A DNA stretch of 64,000 nucleotides from Pseudoneurospora amorphoporcata (taxonomy: Eukaryota; Ascomycota; Sordariomycetes; Sordariales; Sordariaceae): contig MU859123.1 of assembly GCA_033297205.1 (NCBI GenBank), positions 62,001 to 126,000 of the forward strand, in the 5' to 3' direction. Position 1 is the first letter of the stretch, and the number at the start of each line of letters is the position of its first letter. A program made the translations under genes and the position numbers. Below, piece by piece: positions 36,008 through 47,675 of this stretch. The notes beneath the pieces were generated by a model that was not told the origin of the DNA, did not search any database, and worked only from the letters and a program-made list of their open reading frames with translations.

Positions 36008-37653
36008 CTTGTCTTTCGCGCCTATTGGGCTTTTCAATATCGGTATCGATCGATCGGTGACTAGGTCGAGTTGTTGGGTTCCGTTCGGTGGATGGATCTT
36101 GACACAGGCCGTGGATCAAGAGTGAGATTCGAGTTGGTTGAAGGCTGAAGAACAGAGCTGTAATATTTGCTCTGTCCAAACGAAGAGCTGGAGGTACACG
36201 GCAACCTACCTTCCAGCCCTTCTTATCCTAATTCTTCCCTTAACACCTTCAGCCCGCAGCTTTGCAATCTCCCCATTGTCAAGCCACTCAAGAACACGAT
36301 TGGCTGCCTTCCCTCCCGCCTTTCGATTTCGGGCACACCTCTTATTGTAACGTGAGGGATGACTCTAAAAGTACTTCTTTTCCACCCCCCCGCTGTCCGG
36401 TTTTGGCTAGATAATGGCTGCGAAAGGGGGCTCATGTAGGGTGACAGCATCAAGCCAAGAAACCCATATACCATACTGGCGAGCACGTTGCGTGGTAGAC
36501 GTGGGTGGTTTAGGGAACATGACCAGGAGAAAAAGCTGCGATTCGTGGAGGAGAGCGCCAAGTCGTTTGGGAAACTTGGGTCTCGCTTCCTCGCTTGGGA
36601 GCTGACAGAGGTCCCATGTTACACAACACACAACATACATAGAGCCTTTTCTTGTGGAACCTCTTTCGATTTCCAGACCGGATTTTCTTTGACTGATTTT
36701 GTGAGTATCTTCTTCCCCTCTTTGTTGGGGTAGCTTACACTAGCTTGAGCTATCAGAGGAAGATCGAAGTGACTTGACACCGACAATCTGCCAGCGCATT
36801 TTCATGATTCTCGGATTCTGTGGGTCGGTGGTAGAGTTTCGGTAGCTTTCCTCCCGCGCCGGGAAGGCTGAGACGAACGCAGGACAGAGTAGGAAGCCAT
36901 TGCGGGAAGCGTCAAGATTGATCAGCATAAGACAGGGTCCTCGTCCCACCGTCCTCTCGGAGAGTATGTGTGGTAGCCCCGCAGTTGGGCATTCTTGTTC
37001 TTGGGAGCCCCCATCACACATGCCGCTCATTGGATGGCCCAGCAGTGAAAGCGAACAAGAATAGTATCGTTAAACGGCCTGTGATCAATGTCTCCCAGAA
37101 TCACACGACTCGCATGGGGTTGTCGCATAAGTGCAACTGAGCGATGGGTGCGGCTGAGACTCGGGTGCAAATCATGTAAAGTCTCCTTGAGTTTCCATCG
37201 TGATGTTCCGCATGTGTTTTTGTTTTCCGGTGGTCATTTGCATTCGTGCTCAAAGCAAACGGGCTTGGAGTTTGGATCATGCCGGTCTCATGTCTCACGT
37301 ACAACCCTAACCCGATGAACGAAATGGGCGGACAGATTCCCCGCAAAATGGCTGGCGATGACTTCATTGCAGCCAGTTAATGTGGGGCCAAAAGCTGTAG
37401 AGGTTCCCGTGCCTCTTACAAGCAATACATCATATCTGTTGACTTCAGAGTTGAACAATCAAATCATCGAACTCAACCGACAAACATCTCCATCGATCTC
37501 TTCTCGGCGCATACTTTGTGCGGTATCTCCCAACCTCTGCGCCTCTTCGCGACGGTCATAGCACTCACACCGAAAGCTTCCGCTACAGCCACATCAGTGC
37601 ATGGCAAAACCACCAACCTTCCTGACCACAATACTGCGACAATAATCGCAATC
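36008..37653. other. Divergent intergenic region
   Basis: Promoters of the leftward MARVEL gene and the rightward small membrane protein gene. Several 60-110-codon frames overlap with no motif. No RNA gene was recognised. Confidence 0.55.
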
Positions 37654-38228
37654 ATGTCCGGTCCTCGTCGAAGCACCACTCCCAGCCGGGTGACCTCTTC
37701 CCTCCCCATCAGCTCCGTGATCTTCTACGGTCTAGGTGCCGGTCTCGTCGGCGTCACTATGTGAGTAAGCACTTAGACTACACTCCTCTCTGCGCCCCCA
37801 CTTTTTCAACCCCTACGAAAACTAACGATTTTCCCAATTTCAGGATGACCCTAGCCGAAAAGTCCGAACAACTCTTCACCTCCCGCCCCAACTCATACGT
37901 ACCAGCACGCACCCTTGAGCGACTCCTGTCTGTGCGCGCCTCGACCGACACGGAGCTCTGGGGGCTTAATATGGCGATGCATTACGGACAGGGCGCGGCA
38001 GCGGGCGTGATCCGAGCGCTGATGAGCTGGAACGGTATTCGCGGACCCTTTGCCGACCTGATCTTTGTCGGGGTCCGCTTGCTGATCGACCAGACGCTGG
38101 AGAACTGGACGGGTGTGGGCGCGCTGCCCTGGACGTGGCCGGTCAACGAGCAGGTGATTGATATCCTGCACAAGACGGTGTTTGCGCTGGCGACGGGTTG
38201 GACGGTGGATCGGTGGTTGGTTAAATAA
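37654..38228 (+). CDS. Small uncharacterised membrane-associated protein
   Basis: Two exons, 37654..37760 and 37844..38228 (83-bp intron with donor GTGAGT, CTAAC branch and TTTCAG acceptor); 163 aa, in frame. The N-terminus MSGPRRSTTPSRVTSSLPIS is followed by one likely membrane segment, VIFYGLGAGLVGVTMM. The remainder is a compact alpha-helical region with amphipathic helices (NMAMHYGQGAAAGVIRALMS, ADLIFVGVRLLIDQTLENWT). It ends in a Trp-rich part, GALPWTWPVNEQVIDILHK. I do not recognise a named family, but the clean intron and balanced composition argue for a real, probably conserved fungal gene. The frame is open for 138 nt upstream of this ATG, so a longer N-terminus is possible. Confidence 0.8.
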
Positions 38229-38807
38229 GGGGGTGTGTTGGGAGAGAGGTATGTTGTTTATGACACATAATATGGGAGTTCGGGACATTTCAAGCGATGT
38301 TAATTTCATGGGCAATTTGTCAACAACGCGTGATCAATGAATCAATGACGATGCCACAATGCTAATGGCGATGGGTGTCTATACAGTCCAATATTGGTTT
38401 GTTTGTTAGCTCGAGACCATTAGTCAACCACCCTAGGCGTTTACATGTCTAAGTGATCCCTTTTGTTCTATAACAAGTGTGCGATCTTACTCTGTATATG
38501 CTACTTTCAATTTTGTTAATGCCTTTCTTAATTGTATGTAGCTATTACGTTTTGTCCTTGTGAGGTTTGGAACAGTTTGGGATAGATCTTGTCTAGTATA
38601 TTAGGAGTGTCGAGCTAACAACCAACTAGCATTAGATTGTAATGTGAGCGTGAACCCTAAGCTAAAGACCACCCAAATGATTACAAAAGAATGAGAACAG
38701 GCATTAGAGTAATGGTCATAGAACAATATAAAGAAACATGCGAAAGGCAAAAAGAAATCCATGGTCCAGGAGAATAAAAAGGAAAAAGTTGCAAAAAGAG
38801 AATCTTG
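38229..38807. other. AT-rich spacer
   Basis: 3' flank of the small membrane protein gene and 3' side of the tRNA-Asn gene. T-rich stretches are present; nothing coding is supported. Confidence 0.5.
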
Positions 38808-38881
38808 CTCCTTCGGTAAGGATCGAACTTACAGCCTCCAGATTAACAGTCTGACGCGCTAGCCAATTGCGCCACGAAGGA
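38808..38881 (-). tRNA. tRNA-Asn(GTT)
   Basis: A 74-nt intronless gene. The acceptor stem TCCTTCG pairs with CGAAGGA, with discriminator G. The D arm TGGCGCAATTGGCTAGCGC contains the A-box. The anticodon loop CTGTTAA presents GTT, and the T arm contains GTTCGATCC. A T-run on the downstream minus-strand side (TTTTTGCAACTTTTTCC) can terminate Pol III. Confidence 0.96.
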
Positions 38882-39191
38882 TCAATTGATAGAAGGGCGT
38901 CTGACTCATGTGCTTACATACTGCATGCAACCTTGGGGCACGCCGGCTATTATTCGGTCTTGCATCGGGAGTCTTCAGAAGCATTCGATAGCAAACGACA
39001 GAAACGCCACGCAACTCCAGAGAGGTAATAGAAGTATTACGAACTTTCTTATTACATCGCTCATAAAAGCTCATGAACTTCATTCCATCATGTCTGACGC
39101 TATATCCATACCCAAAGCCAATGGTATCTCTGTGGTATCCAATGCACGGAAAATCCAACAAGACTTCGAGAAGAAAACTCTGCCCACCAGT
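38882..39191. other. Short spacer, 3' flank of guanine deaminase
   Basis: About 310 bp between tRNA-Asn and the stop codon of the leftward deaminase gene. No feature seen. Confidence 0.5.
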
Positions 39192-40685
39192 CTACTTCCT
39201 CTGATGCACCAACCTCCCCTTAACCCAAACCTTCCTCGTGTTCCTGTCATCACCATTATACACCCACTTAGCCACCCTATCCGGCCAGCTCTCCCACCCA
39301 AACACATCCACGTTTCCTTCCTCCTCCTCCTTCTCCTCATCCTCACCACCATCGTATTCCGGATCCGCCACATCCCTCCCCAACCCAATCAACTGCGCAT
39401 CCCACTCCATGCCCACCTCGAACCCGCCCACCTTACCCTTCATCCCCACCAGCTCCGCTCCTCCCTTGGTGGCCAGATACAGCACCTCCTCCACCGTCAA
39501 CTTGGCCCTCTCCCTATCTATCCCGTCCTTATTCGCCTTGCTTCCCTTCTCCGGTGAGCATGTCATGGCCACATGCCGGCTCACAAGCGCCGCCTGCCTC
39601 GCCGCCTCGAGCACCGACGGGCTATACCCACCGCTCATATCCGTGCCTAGCCCAACCTCGATGCCGCGCTCGAGCAACCACCTCACCCGCGCCGCGCCGC
39701 TCGTGATCGCGCTGTTGCTGCACGGGCAGTGACTGACTTTGCTTCCTCTGGCTTTGATGATCTCCACCTCCTCTTTCGACAGGTGCACACCGTGCGCCAG
39801 GATGGTCTTGTCCGTCAGCAAGCCGAAAGTGTCGTACACGTGCGTGTAGGTATCCCCCTTTGCCCCGATCTCCTTGGCGGGGAATAGTCTCCTGACCTCA
39901 TCGATCTCGTCTTCGTTTTCGGAGATGTGTGTTTGGACGGGCAGACCCGTCTCGGCGGCCAGCTTGCCGAGGTCGGCCATCAAGGGGGCGGAGCACGACG
40001 GTGCAAAGCGCGGGGTGATCACGGGCCGGACGATGGCGCCGGTCGGATCGATAGACTGTATGTAGGCGATCGATTCGCGGGTGGCTGCTACGGAGTCGGC
40101 GGCGGAGGCGTCGCGGTAGTAGTCTGGGGATAGCTGGTCCATGCACACGCGGCCGACGAGGGCACGCTGGCCGGCGCGCAGACACAGGTCGGCGAGCAGG
40201 TTGGTGGTGGTGACGTCTTTGGTGGCGTAGTAGGCCGCGCACGTGGTGCCGTGGCTCAGGGTCTTGCGGATGACGCGGTTGTAGACGGTCCGGGCCTTGG
40301 CCGGGTCCGAGAGCGAGGCCTCGAGCGGGAATGTGTAGGTCTTGAGCCAGTCGAGGAGGGTGGACTTGCCGAAGATGCCGACATTGGGGTATTGCGGGGC
40401 GTGTAGATGTGTGTCGATGAAGCCGGGGAAGAAGAATTGGTTATGGGAGGTCGAGGAAGAGTGTATGGTGACACTGTCTGGGGCCCAGCCGAGGCGCGGG
40501 AGAAGAGTGCTGGTGACCCGGGAGAGGTCGCAGTCACGCTCGATGGCAACAATGGTGCCATTTTGGTCAACGGCGACGGCGGTGTTGTAGAGGTATTCGA
40601 GCTCGGTAAGGGTCTTGGGGTAGATAAAGGTGCCGTAGAAGAGCTGGTTCTGGGTAACCAGGGTTGTCTGTTCTTGAGAACCCAT
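39192..40685 (-). CDS. gud1: Guanine deaminase
   Basis: Single exon, 497 aa, starting MGSQEQTTLVTQNQLFYGTF. It belongs to the amidohydrolase superfamily. The first metal motif is PGFIDTHLHAPQYPNVG, diagnostic of guanine deaminase. Further metal or active-site residues lie in PVQTHISENEDEIDEV, ILAHGVHLSKEEVE and GLGTDMSGGYSPSVLEA. It hydrolyses guanine to xanthine and ammonia with one zinc ion, in the cytosol, feeding purine catabolism. A Glu/Asp-rich insert (GGEDEEKEEEEGNVDV) lies near the C-terminus, beyond the catalytic barrel. The first in-frame ATG of the open frame is 192 nt upstream, but the chosen ATG gives the family-like N-terminus, and a TATA-like TATATATT sits about 55 bp before it. 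All metal ligands appear intact. Confidence 0.94.
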   Translation of the reverse strand: MGSQEQTTLVTQNQLFYGTFIYPKTLTELEYLYNTAVAVDQNGTIVAIERDCDLSRVTSTLLPRLGWAPDSVTIHSSSTSHNQFFFPGFIDTHLHAPQYPNVGIFGKSTLLDWLKTYTFPLEASLSDPAKARTVYNRVIRKTLSHGTTCAAYYATKDVTTTNLLADLCLRAGQRALVGRVCMDQLSPDYYRDASAADSVAATRESIAYIQSIDPTGAIVRPVITPRFAPSCSAPLMADLGKLAAETGLPVQTHISENEDEIDEVRRLFPAKEIGAKGDTYTHVYDTFGLLTDKTILAHGVHLSKEEVEIIKARGSKVSHCPCSNSAITSGAARVRWLLERGIEVGLGTDMSGGYSPSVLEAARQAALVSRHVAMTCSPEKGSKANKDGIDRERAKLTVEEVLYLATKGGAELVGMKGKVGGFEVGMEWDAQLIGLGRDVADPEYDGGEDEEKEEEEGNVDVFGWESWPDRVAKWVYNGDDRNTRKVWVKGRLVHQRK

Positions 40686-41963
40686 GATGTCTGGGTTGTG
40701 TGTAGTAGAAGAGGACCGATGTCTCCAAACTTCCCCAAATATATAGGTACCGTGCCCGGAAGTGAAGGGAACCGTTAAGGGTACCTCGCGGTCAGATAGA
40801 TTGCGGCCCGTTCCGATTTGGCTGCTCAGATGGATGAGACTCGGTTGAACAGTTGCCAATTCATGCCCGTATTGCATATGATATGCGCAGTTGGCAGGAG
40901 GAAGCCGGATCGACGTGATTCGTACAAGATGCCCGGGATTGACTCAAGTCAAGGTTGTAACGGTTTGACGATTAAGCCGATGCAGGTCGACGATAACAGG
41001 TGCGAGTTGCCGTGTGCGCTTTAAACAACCTGTGTCCTCTTGTTGCTAATAGATAAAGGTGAGAAATGGCATCAAAACCCCCAAAACCAAGAAGGAAAGA
41101 AAGAAAGCTCGGGGGGAAGACGATTCTTTTTAGTCTGTCTTACCTGTAGTCTTTTAGGAAACAACAAGCTGGTGGTGATAAACGCGTCAAACGGCTATCA
41201 TTATCCCTACCGAGCCATATCACCAATGAAACACCAAAACCGGAACATCCACTACACTCTCTTACCCGCCTGCCGCCGATACGCGATAGGTCATCGACTA
41301 TATTGGTGGATCCGGTCCCTTGCTTTCGGTTACTGTGAAGTGCGGTCAGCGCCGGCTGCCGATCCAGGGCTACCAACGGGTGTCGGAAAGAAAGCCAAGA
41401 GACATCCAAGAGGTGAGCCCGACCGCTCGGAGATGATCGGATTTTGGCCCCTTGGTCTTTCTAATCAGCTTCACTTGCCCGATTGCGACCCAATTGACCT
41501 CGGGACCAATCTGATTGGTCAATTTGGCATGTCGTGGCGGTATGCCTGACGTCTTGATACGCCCAAGATAAGACCAAACAACAAGCGTGCCAAATCGCGG
41601 GGATTGGTGACACGACGTTCGAGGCCAAACGGTCACAGTCTCTCGAAGTGTCTTATTCTTCTTGTGTACGATGTCGTCTTCAAAACCTTTGAATGTCTAT
41701 TTTCCCACTGCTCCAGACTTTCGTTACCATTTAGCTAAATCAACCATCTGAAAAATACGCCCGGCCGCCAAAGAAATGCTGACAAAATATAACATCTTTT
41801 ATAACTCCTGTAATCCACTACCTTCTGCCTTCCGTTCAAATAACCGCCAAGTTCATGGATGTTGAATAGTAATATGCGGCGGGTAAAAAGCCACTGAAAC
41901 TAAAGGATGCGTAAGTGTCTACACCAGTTCCCATTGCTCATCGCTCCCATTTGGTCTCTTCTT
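40686..41963. other. Intergenic: guanine deaminase promoter and fas2 3' flank
   Basis: Contains a TATA-like element (about 40739-40746, minus sense), several GATA/TATC cores and a compound CCAAT dyad at 41491-41524. The part next to 41963 is the 3' flank of fas2. No coding region is supported. Confidence 0.55.
41491..41524. promoter_or_regulatory. Compound CCAAT dyad with CCTCGG core
   Basis: GACCAAT-ctg-ATTGGTC (41504-41520) is two face-to-face CCAAT boxes in a 17-bp dyad. Around it, AATTGACC (41492-41499) and GGTCAATT (41517-41524) form a second inverted pair, with CCTCGG (41498-41503) between. CCAAT is the HAP/CBF core, and CCTCGG is the core bound by Far-type fatty-acid regulators in Aspergillus. 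Use here is inferred. Confidence 0.45.
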
Positions 41964-44900
41964 CTAGAAGTGAGCTGTAGCAATGGCAACAGCATGGCTG
42001 TCAGAATAGGACAGCGTCACGTTGACCTTGGAAACGCCAGCCTTGTTCGCGGCCTCCAAAGCAGCACCGTGCAACTATGAATATGTTAGCAACTACTACT
42101 AGCGACCAAAATCGGGACAGGGGATACATACCTTCACCACGGGACCCCCGTTGTTATCTGAGAGAATCTCAATGTCCTTCAAGGACGCACCAGCACCCTG
42201 GCTGGTAACACCAAGGGACTTAAAGACGGCCTCCTTCGCGGTCCAGCGACCGGCAAACGACTTCTGCGGCGAACGGCCGGTGCTAGGGGCCTTGCAGTAC
42301 TGGAGCTCAGCCTCGGTGAAGTTGCGTTCCAGGAAAGTTTCGTTGTCGATGTTGATGGAGGAAATTTCCTCAAGATCGAAACCAACGCGGGTGTTGCTGT
42401 TCTTGAGACGGTTCGCAGCACGGGTAACGGTCGACTCAAGAGATTCCTCGCTCTTCTTCTGCAGCTTCTGCGTCGGCTCCAGCTCCATGAAGTTGGCGGG
42501 ATACGTGAGCTGACCGGTCTTCTTGTCCTCGGTAACACGGGCCTTGGGGTTGAGAAGAACCGATTGAAGCTGATCATCAGAGTAGGGAGAGTTATCCTTG
42601 GCAACGAACAGTGCGTTGTTGATGAGACCGTTGTGGAAGAAGCGGTAAGCCTTCTTCTGGCGAGCCTCCACCTTGGTGCGGTAAGCGTTGAACGCCTCCT
42701 CGTCAAGAGTGGCATAAAGATACTTGGGATGAACACCAATAGCCTGAGCACCCTTCTGGCCGAAACCGAACGATGTGACGGAAAAGGCCTTGACACCATC
42801 AGTCTGGATACTCTTGCTAGGGTAAACAATGTAGTCAAACTCCTCCATGACAGCGTCGACGTTGTCGGCGTTGCGGTTGCCAGGGACAAGGCCACTGTTG
42901 AGCACTTGCAAGCAGCCGTTCATCATCCAGGCACCAGCAGCACCCTTGGGATGACCAGTGAGATACTTCTGGAAAATTCCGAGCACAGCATTGCCCTTCT
43001 TGCGGCCGAGATGACGGAGTTGCTGGCAAATTACAGACGACTCATTCTTGTCGTTGGCCTTGGTAGAAGTACCGTGGAAAGAGGCGACGTCAAGATCGTC
43101 AATAGTGAGACCCCAAGTAGCAAGGGCACCACGAAGGGGAGCAATCGTAGCATCGCCCTTCCAGAAGTTGTTGCCGTAGCTGCGGAGAACTTCCTTGACC
43201 TGTCTTTCGACCTCCTCTTCAATGTGCTCGGTTCTATGGCGGGCATAGTCGTCGATCTCCTTCTGCGGCCTGCCTTCGGCCTTGAGGGCCTCAATCTCAT
43301 CGGCGAGATACTCAAGCTCTTCCTCCTTCTCGTTCTCAAGCTGCCTCTTCCGACGCTCAATCTGGCGACGTCTGTACTTGATGTCGAGCAGGGGCGAGGG
43401 GAGGCTGCCCTGGCGCTCGCGAGCAGTAGTGAGAACACCCTTGCCAGGGGCAGGGACAGAGCGGCCAATCTTGTCGGAAGCGGTGGTGGTCAAAGCAAGG
43501 ACACCGTAGATGGGGACGCCCATATCCAAAGCAAGCTTGGCAGTCATGATGACCTGAACACCGCTACCCTGTGACTCCATAAAGCCATTTCTGGTGGTAG
43601 TAGTAGGTCTTGACATCTCCTTGGGCGTGCGACCGTGGGCAAACTCATCGACAGCGTTGCTGGTAGCCTTCATGTTGGCGAACTCATACGAGCCCTCCTC
43701 GCCAAAGTCATCGAAGCCACCGACGAAGCACACACGGGCCTTGCCCTCCATGATGGTCTCGTAACCAATGTCAATAGACTCGACAGCGGTGGCGCAAGCA
43801 CCGACTGGCGTCTTGATGGGTCCAGAAGACGAGATCAAGAGCATGTTAACCCAGGCGGCCATGGTGTTGATGAAGGACTCTTGAAGAATATCGTTCTGGA
43901 CAGGCTTATCAAGGAATCTGTCGCGGTGCATGTTACGGAGCGCAGTGGCACCACCCATACCGGAACCGACGCAGTTACCCACTTCAGAGACGTGGACATA
44001 CTTGTAGAACTCATACGGGTCGGTAATACCAGACGAGAGAAGAGCTTCCACAGTAGACACAAGCACGAAGAGAGCGACGGGGTCAACTTGAGAGATAATG
44101 TCCTCGGGGATACCGTAACGCTTGGCGTCCCAGCCGGTAGGGATCTGACCAGCAACCAGGCGGTCGAAGCGCAGAGCCTTGGGGATCCAGAGCGAGGCAC
44201 CCTTCTTCAGACGGACAGTGTACTGACCAGTCTCGGGAATCTCAAAGATGTCGACCTTATCGCCATGCTCTCTCTTGAACTCTTCAGCGGTTTCCTTGGT
44301 GGCCTCAAAAGGATCGAGATCCTCCTCAATGACAACCTCCTGGAGGAGCTGCTTCTTGTTGGGATCGTAACCTTCGAACAGCTCGGGCTCGATCAGACGG
44401 ATACCAGAGTGTTCGAGGATGTACTTCTCGTATTTGGCCTTGATGTCCTTGTCATCAACGGGCTCGCCAGTCTTGGCGTCAACCCAGCCAGAGTAAGGCT
44501 TGCCCTTAATAGGACCATTGTGGTTCTTGATGAGGCCCATGATCCAGGCCATCTCAATGCAGCCCTCAAGAGAGAACTCGCCATAGGCCTCCATCTCCCA
44601 GCGGGTTCTAGAGTTACCCCAGGGACCAACCTCGGCGAAACCCGTGACAACAACGACCTTCTCCAGATCAACCATACCCTTGAGGGAGTCGTTAAGAGGA
44701 GCAACTTCAGACTTCCAGTCAGGCACGGTCGGGAAGTCAAACTTGATGTTGGCGCGGGGCTCGATGACCTTCTTCTTGTACAGAGCCTCGGAATCCTCGC
44801 CATTGACGATCTTGTTCTCAATAGCAGTCTCCTTGGTAACGGCCTTACGGATATCGCTGGTCTCCATAAGGTTCTTGCGCTGACTGGTCATGGTCTCGTT

Positions 44901-47675
44901 CAAGTTGGTAATGAACTGAAGACCGCCGTTCAGATCAGCGAAGACAGGCTCGTTCTGGCACAAGTCGACAATAGTGGGCGACATGAGGCCAAGCAAGTTG
45001 AAGGCCATCTCCTGTTGGGAGAAGGTGCGGACACCAAAGTTCTCAACACCCTCAGCAACCAAGTTGTTGCCAGACATGAGGCCGGTACCACGAGTCCAAC
45101 CAATGATGGCGCCGCAGATAGTGAGGTAGTTGGCCCAGTCCTCGGCATGCCACCTGTTGAAGAGGGTCTCGAGACCGAGCTTAGACTCGGAGTAGAGACC
45201 ATCGCTACCAAAGGTGCCATGGTTGGGAGAGAGCGGGAGGATGACCTGGGCGGGACGGGTTTCAAAACCGCGGGTGGCTTTCTGAGCCTTGACGCTGCCA
45301 AGGAGGCGGATGAGGTTGGTCAACATGATACGGTGAGCCAACTCAGACTTAGAGTCAATGCCATCAATCTGGCGACCCTGCTCAGAGATGGCGGCGAAGG
45401 GAACAATGTAGTCAAGATCCCAGCCGAGACCAGTCTTGGTGTCGTAGATATAATCGACCAAGGCGTTGACGTCCTGCACGCTACCCTGGTTGAAGGGAAC
45501 CACAACGAGCTGAGAGCCACGGGCGCCAAATCTGGCATACATGGACTGGTAGTACTCGGTAACTTCACGGGAGAAACGGCTGGTCGTGACAATGACCTTG
45601 GCACCACCGCTGATAAGACCCTGAAGGACTTCGGCACCGATGGAACCGGCGCCCGCACCAGTCATGAGGACGTACTTGTTGGCGAAGGTAACACCATTCT
45701 TGGCCGCCTGCTCCAAGCAGTCAAGGTAGAGGCCGGTGAGCTTCTTGCTGTAATCCCAGCCGTGCTCGGACTTCTTGCGCAGGTGGAGGAAGGGGATCGT
45801 CTCGGTCTTGCCCTTGGACTTGGACGACGACTTGGACAAGACGCTGCTGACCTTGCTGGACTCCTTGGGCATAATCTGGCTCTCATTCATGCTAAGAGAC
45901 CTGATGATGTCACCATATAGAGACTTGATCTCGAGCTGGGAGTTTTTGGAAAGCTTGTGCTGTTGCTTGATCAGCTTGTAAATACGGGCCAGGTCATTCT
46001 CGACCTTGGTACGGTTGCTGTATTCAGAGATCTTGCCACCCTCAGCCATCTGCTGGACGTAGTGCTCAAGCTTGCGGCAGCTTGCACGAGGGATCTCCTC
46101 GTACTTGATGTTACCACGAGCATCGATGGTGGTACGGGGGCCGGTAGGGACGGCAACATCCTTGTAGACAGGGTCAACGCTGAGAACATCCTTACAGTTC
46201 TCAATAAGCTGAGCGCCCAACTCCTTGGCGAGCTGATACGTCTCTCCGCGCTCCGTAGGGCAGTTGTCGATGTGGTACTGCATGAATTCGAGGAGAGTGG
46301 GGTTGGAGCGGTTCATGATGCGGATGCACTGGCTGACAATCTCGCGATCAACGGCCTTTAGCCTGCCGAAGATAATATCAAAGTACATGCTGAGAGCATC
46401 CTGGCGAGCCCAGTTCCAGGAAGAGTCGTACACGCGAGCCTTAAGCGAGCTAAAGACAGGCTCGATGCCGGCAGCATAGAAATCGCCATGCTCGGCCATC
46501 CAGAGATCCAGCTGTGACTGCAGAACCTTGGATGATTCCTGAGACGCCTGGAAAGCCTTGTCTCCAGCGCGGATATCAATCTTGAGATATCTGGCGATGA
46601 GCTCCAGTTGTTGCTTGAACATGGCCTTCTGATCGCTGGTAAGAGCCTCAATGGCAGCGGGATCCATCATCATGCCGCCTCCGCCTCCGGCGGCAGGGCC
46701 AGCCGCGGCCGCGGTCGACAAGCTGATGCCAGCATGCGAGGCGTACTTTTGAGAAACGTCATCCAAATAGGCTTTCGCATCGGCCTCGGAGCCAAGACGA
46801 GCTGGAGGCTCCATGGTGATGGCGAGCAGAAGAGCGCCATCCTGGCGGCCAGAACCGAGACCCCACCTTGTCTCAAGGTATTTGCGTGCTGATGTGATGT
46901 TGAAGCCACCTGGCATCTTCGAGGAAATAAGACGAGCGATAAGGCCTTGGGTTGTCTTACCCAGGTTACCATCGAAGGTAGCCTGCATAGCAGCACCCAA
47001 CTCATCGAGGGGCGTATCTTCAGGCTTCTCCGGTGTGGATCCGAACTCCTTGCCTAGATCACCGAGGATTTCGTTTTGTAGAGTGGACTTGCCTGTACGC
47101 AAACTCTGTTAGTCATCGTCATGTCAGTTAGTAACGAAACCTGGTTTAATCTCACCTCCAACCAAATCCTTGATAGCCTTGCTCAAAGGAATCTCTGCAA
47201 AGGGCTTCTTGAGCTTTTGGGCGATCAACGACCTGACAATGTCAAGAGCGGGAACTGGGGCATCAGGAACTGAAGCCGCCGGGCCAGCACTCGGGGGCGG
47301 AGCAGCGGCAGCAGCAGCAGGAGCAGCAGCTGCAGCGGGAGTGGGAGCACTAGATGATGAGCTAGCCGCAACCGGTTCAGGCTCTTCCTCTACGGGATCT
47401 ACATCGTAGTAGATCTCCTTTGCGTCCTTGTTGTAGCAAAGAATCTGTCTCTGAACTGACTTGGCGGCGTCGAATGCTTCATACTTGGAGGCGAGTGTCC
47501 TCCTGGCCATGCCACCGAGAGTGTCGGCGGGACCAATTTCGACGATCCGCTCGGCGGTCTTCTCCGCAAGGAAGACATCTTGCGTCTCAATCCATCTCAC
47601 GGGAGAGGCGAACTGGTAAGCAAGGAGCTCGACGAGCAGGGTGTGGGCGAGCTCTTGCTCAAGTTCGGGACGCAT
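41964..47675 (-). CDS. fas2: Fatty acid synthase subunit alpha (ACP, KR, KS, PPT)
   Basis: Three exons: 47675..47156, 47092..42132 and 42074..41964; 5592 nt, 1863 aa, in frame. Introns of 64 and 57 bp have GTGAGA and GTATGT donors. The N-terminus MRPELEQELAHTLLVELLAY is followed by an Ala/Pro linker (about 105-130). The acyl-carrier domain has its phosphopantetheine Ser at about 176, in VGGKSTLQNE, formed exactly across intron 1. The ketoreductase has YVLMTGAGAGSIGAEVLQGL (about 650). The ketosynthase has its active Cys at about 1273 in PVGACATAVESI. The C-terminal phosphopantetheinyl transferase has VGFDLEEISS and FAGRWTAKEAVFKSLG. The last exon encodes only 36 residues and is needed for the PPT fold. 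With the beta subunit it forms the cytosolic alpha6-beta6 barrel that makes long-chain acyl-CoA. The likely Neurospora equivalent is cel-2. Confidence 0.97.

Noticed and set aside
43635..45920. 761-codon plus-strand open frame opposite fas2
   Set aside because: Antisense shadow of a highly expressed gene with strong codon bias; its translation is repetitive Asp/Val/Leu/Glu text with no domain.
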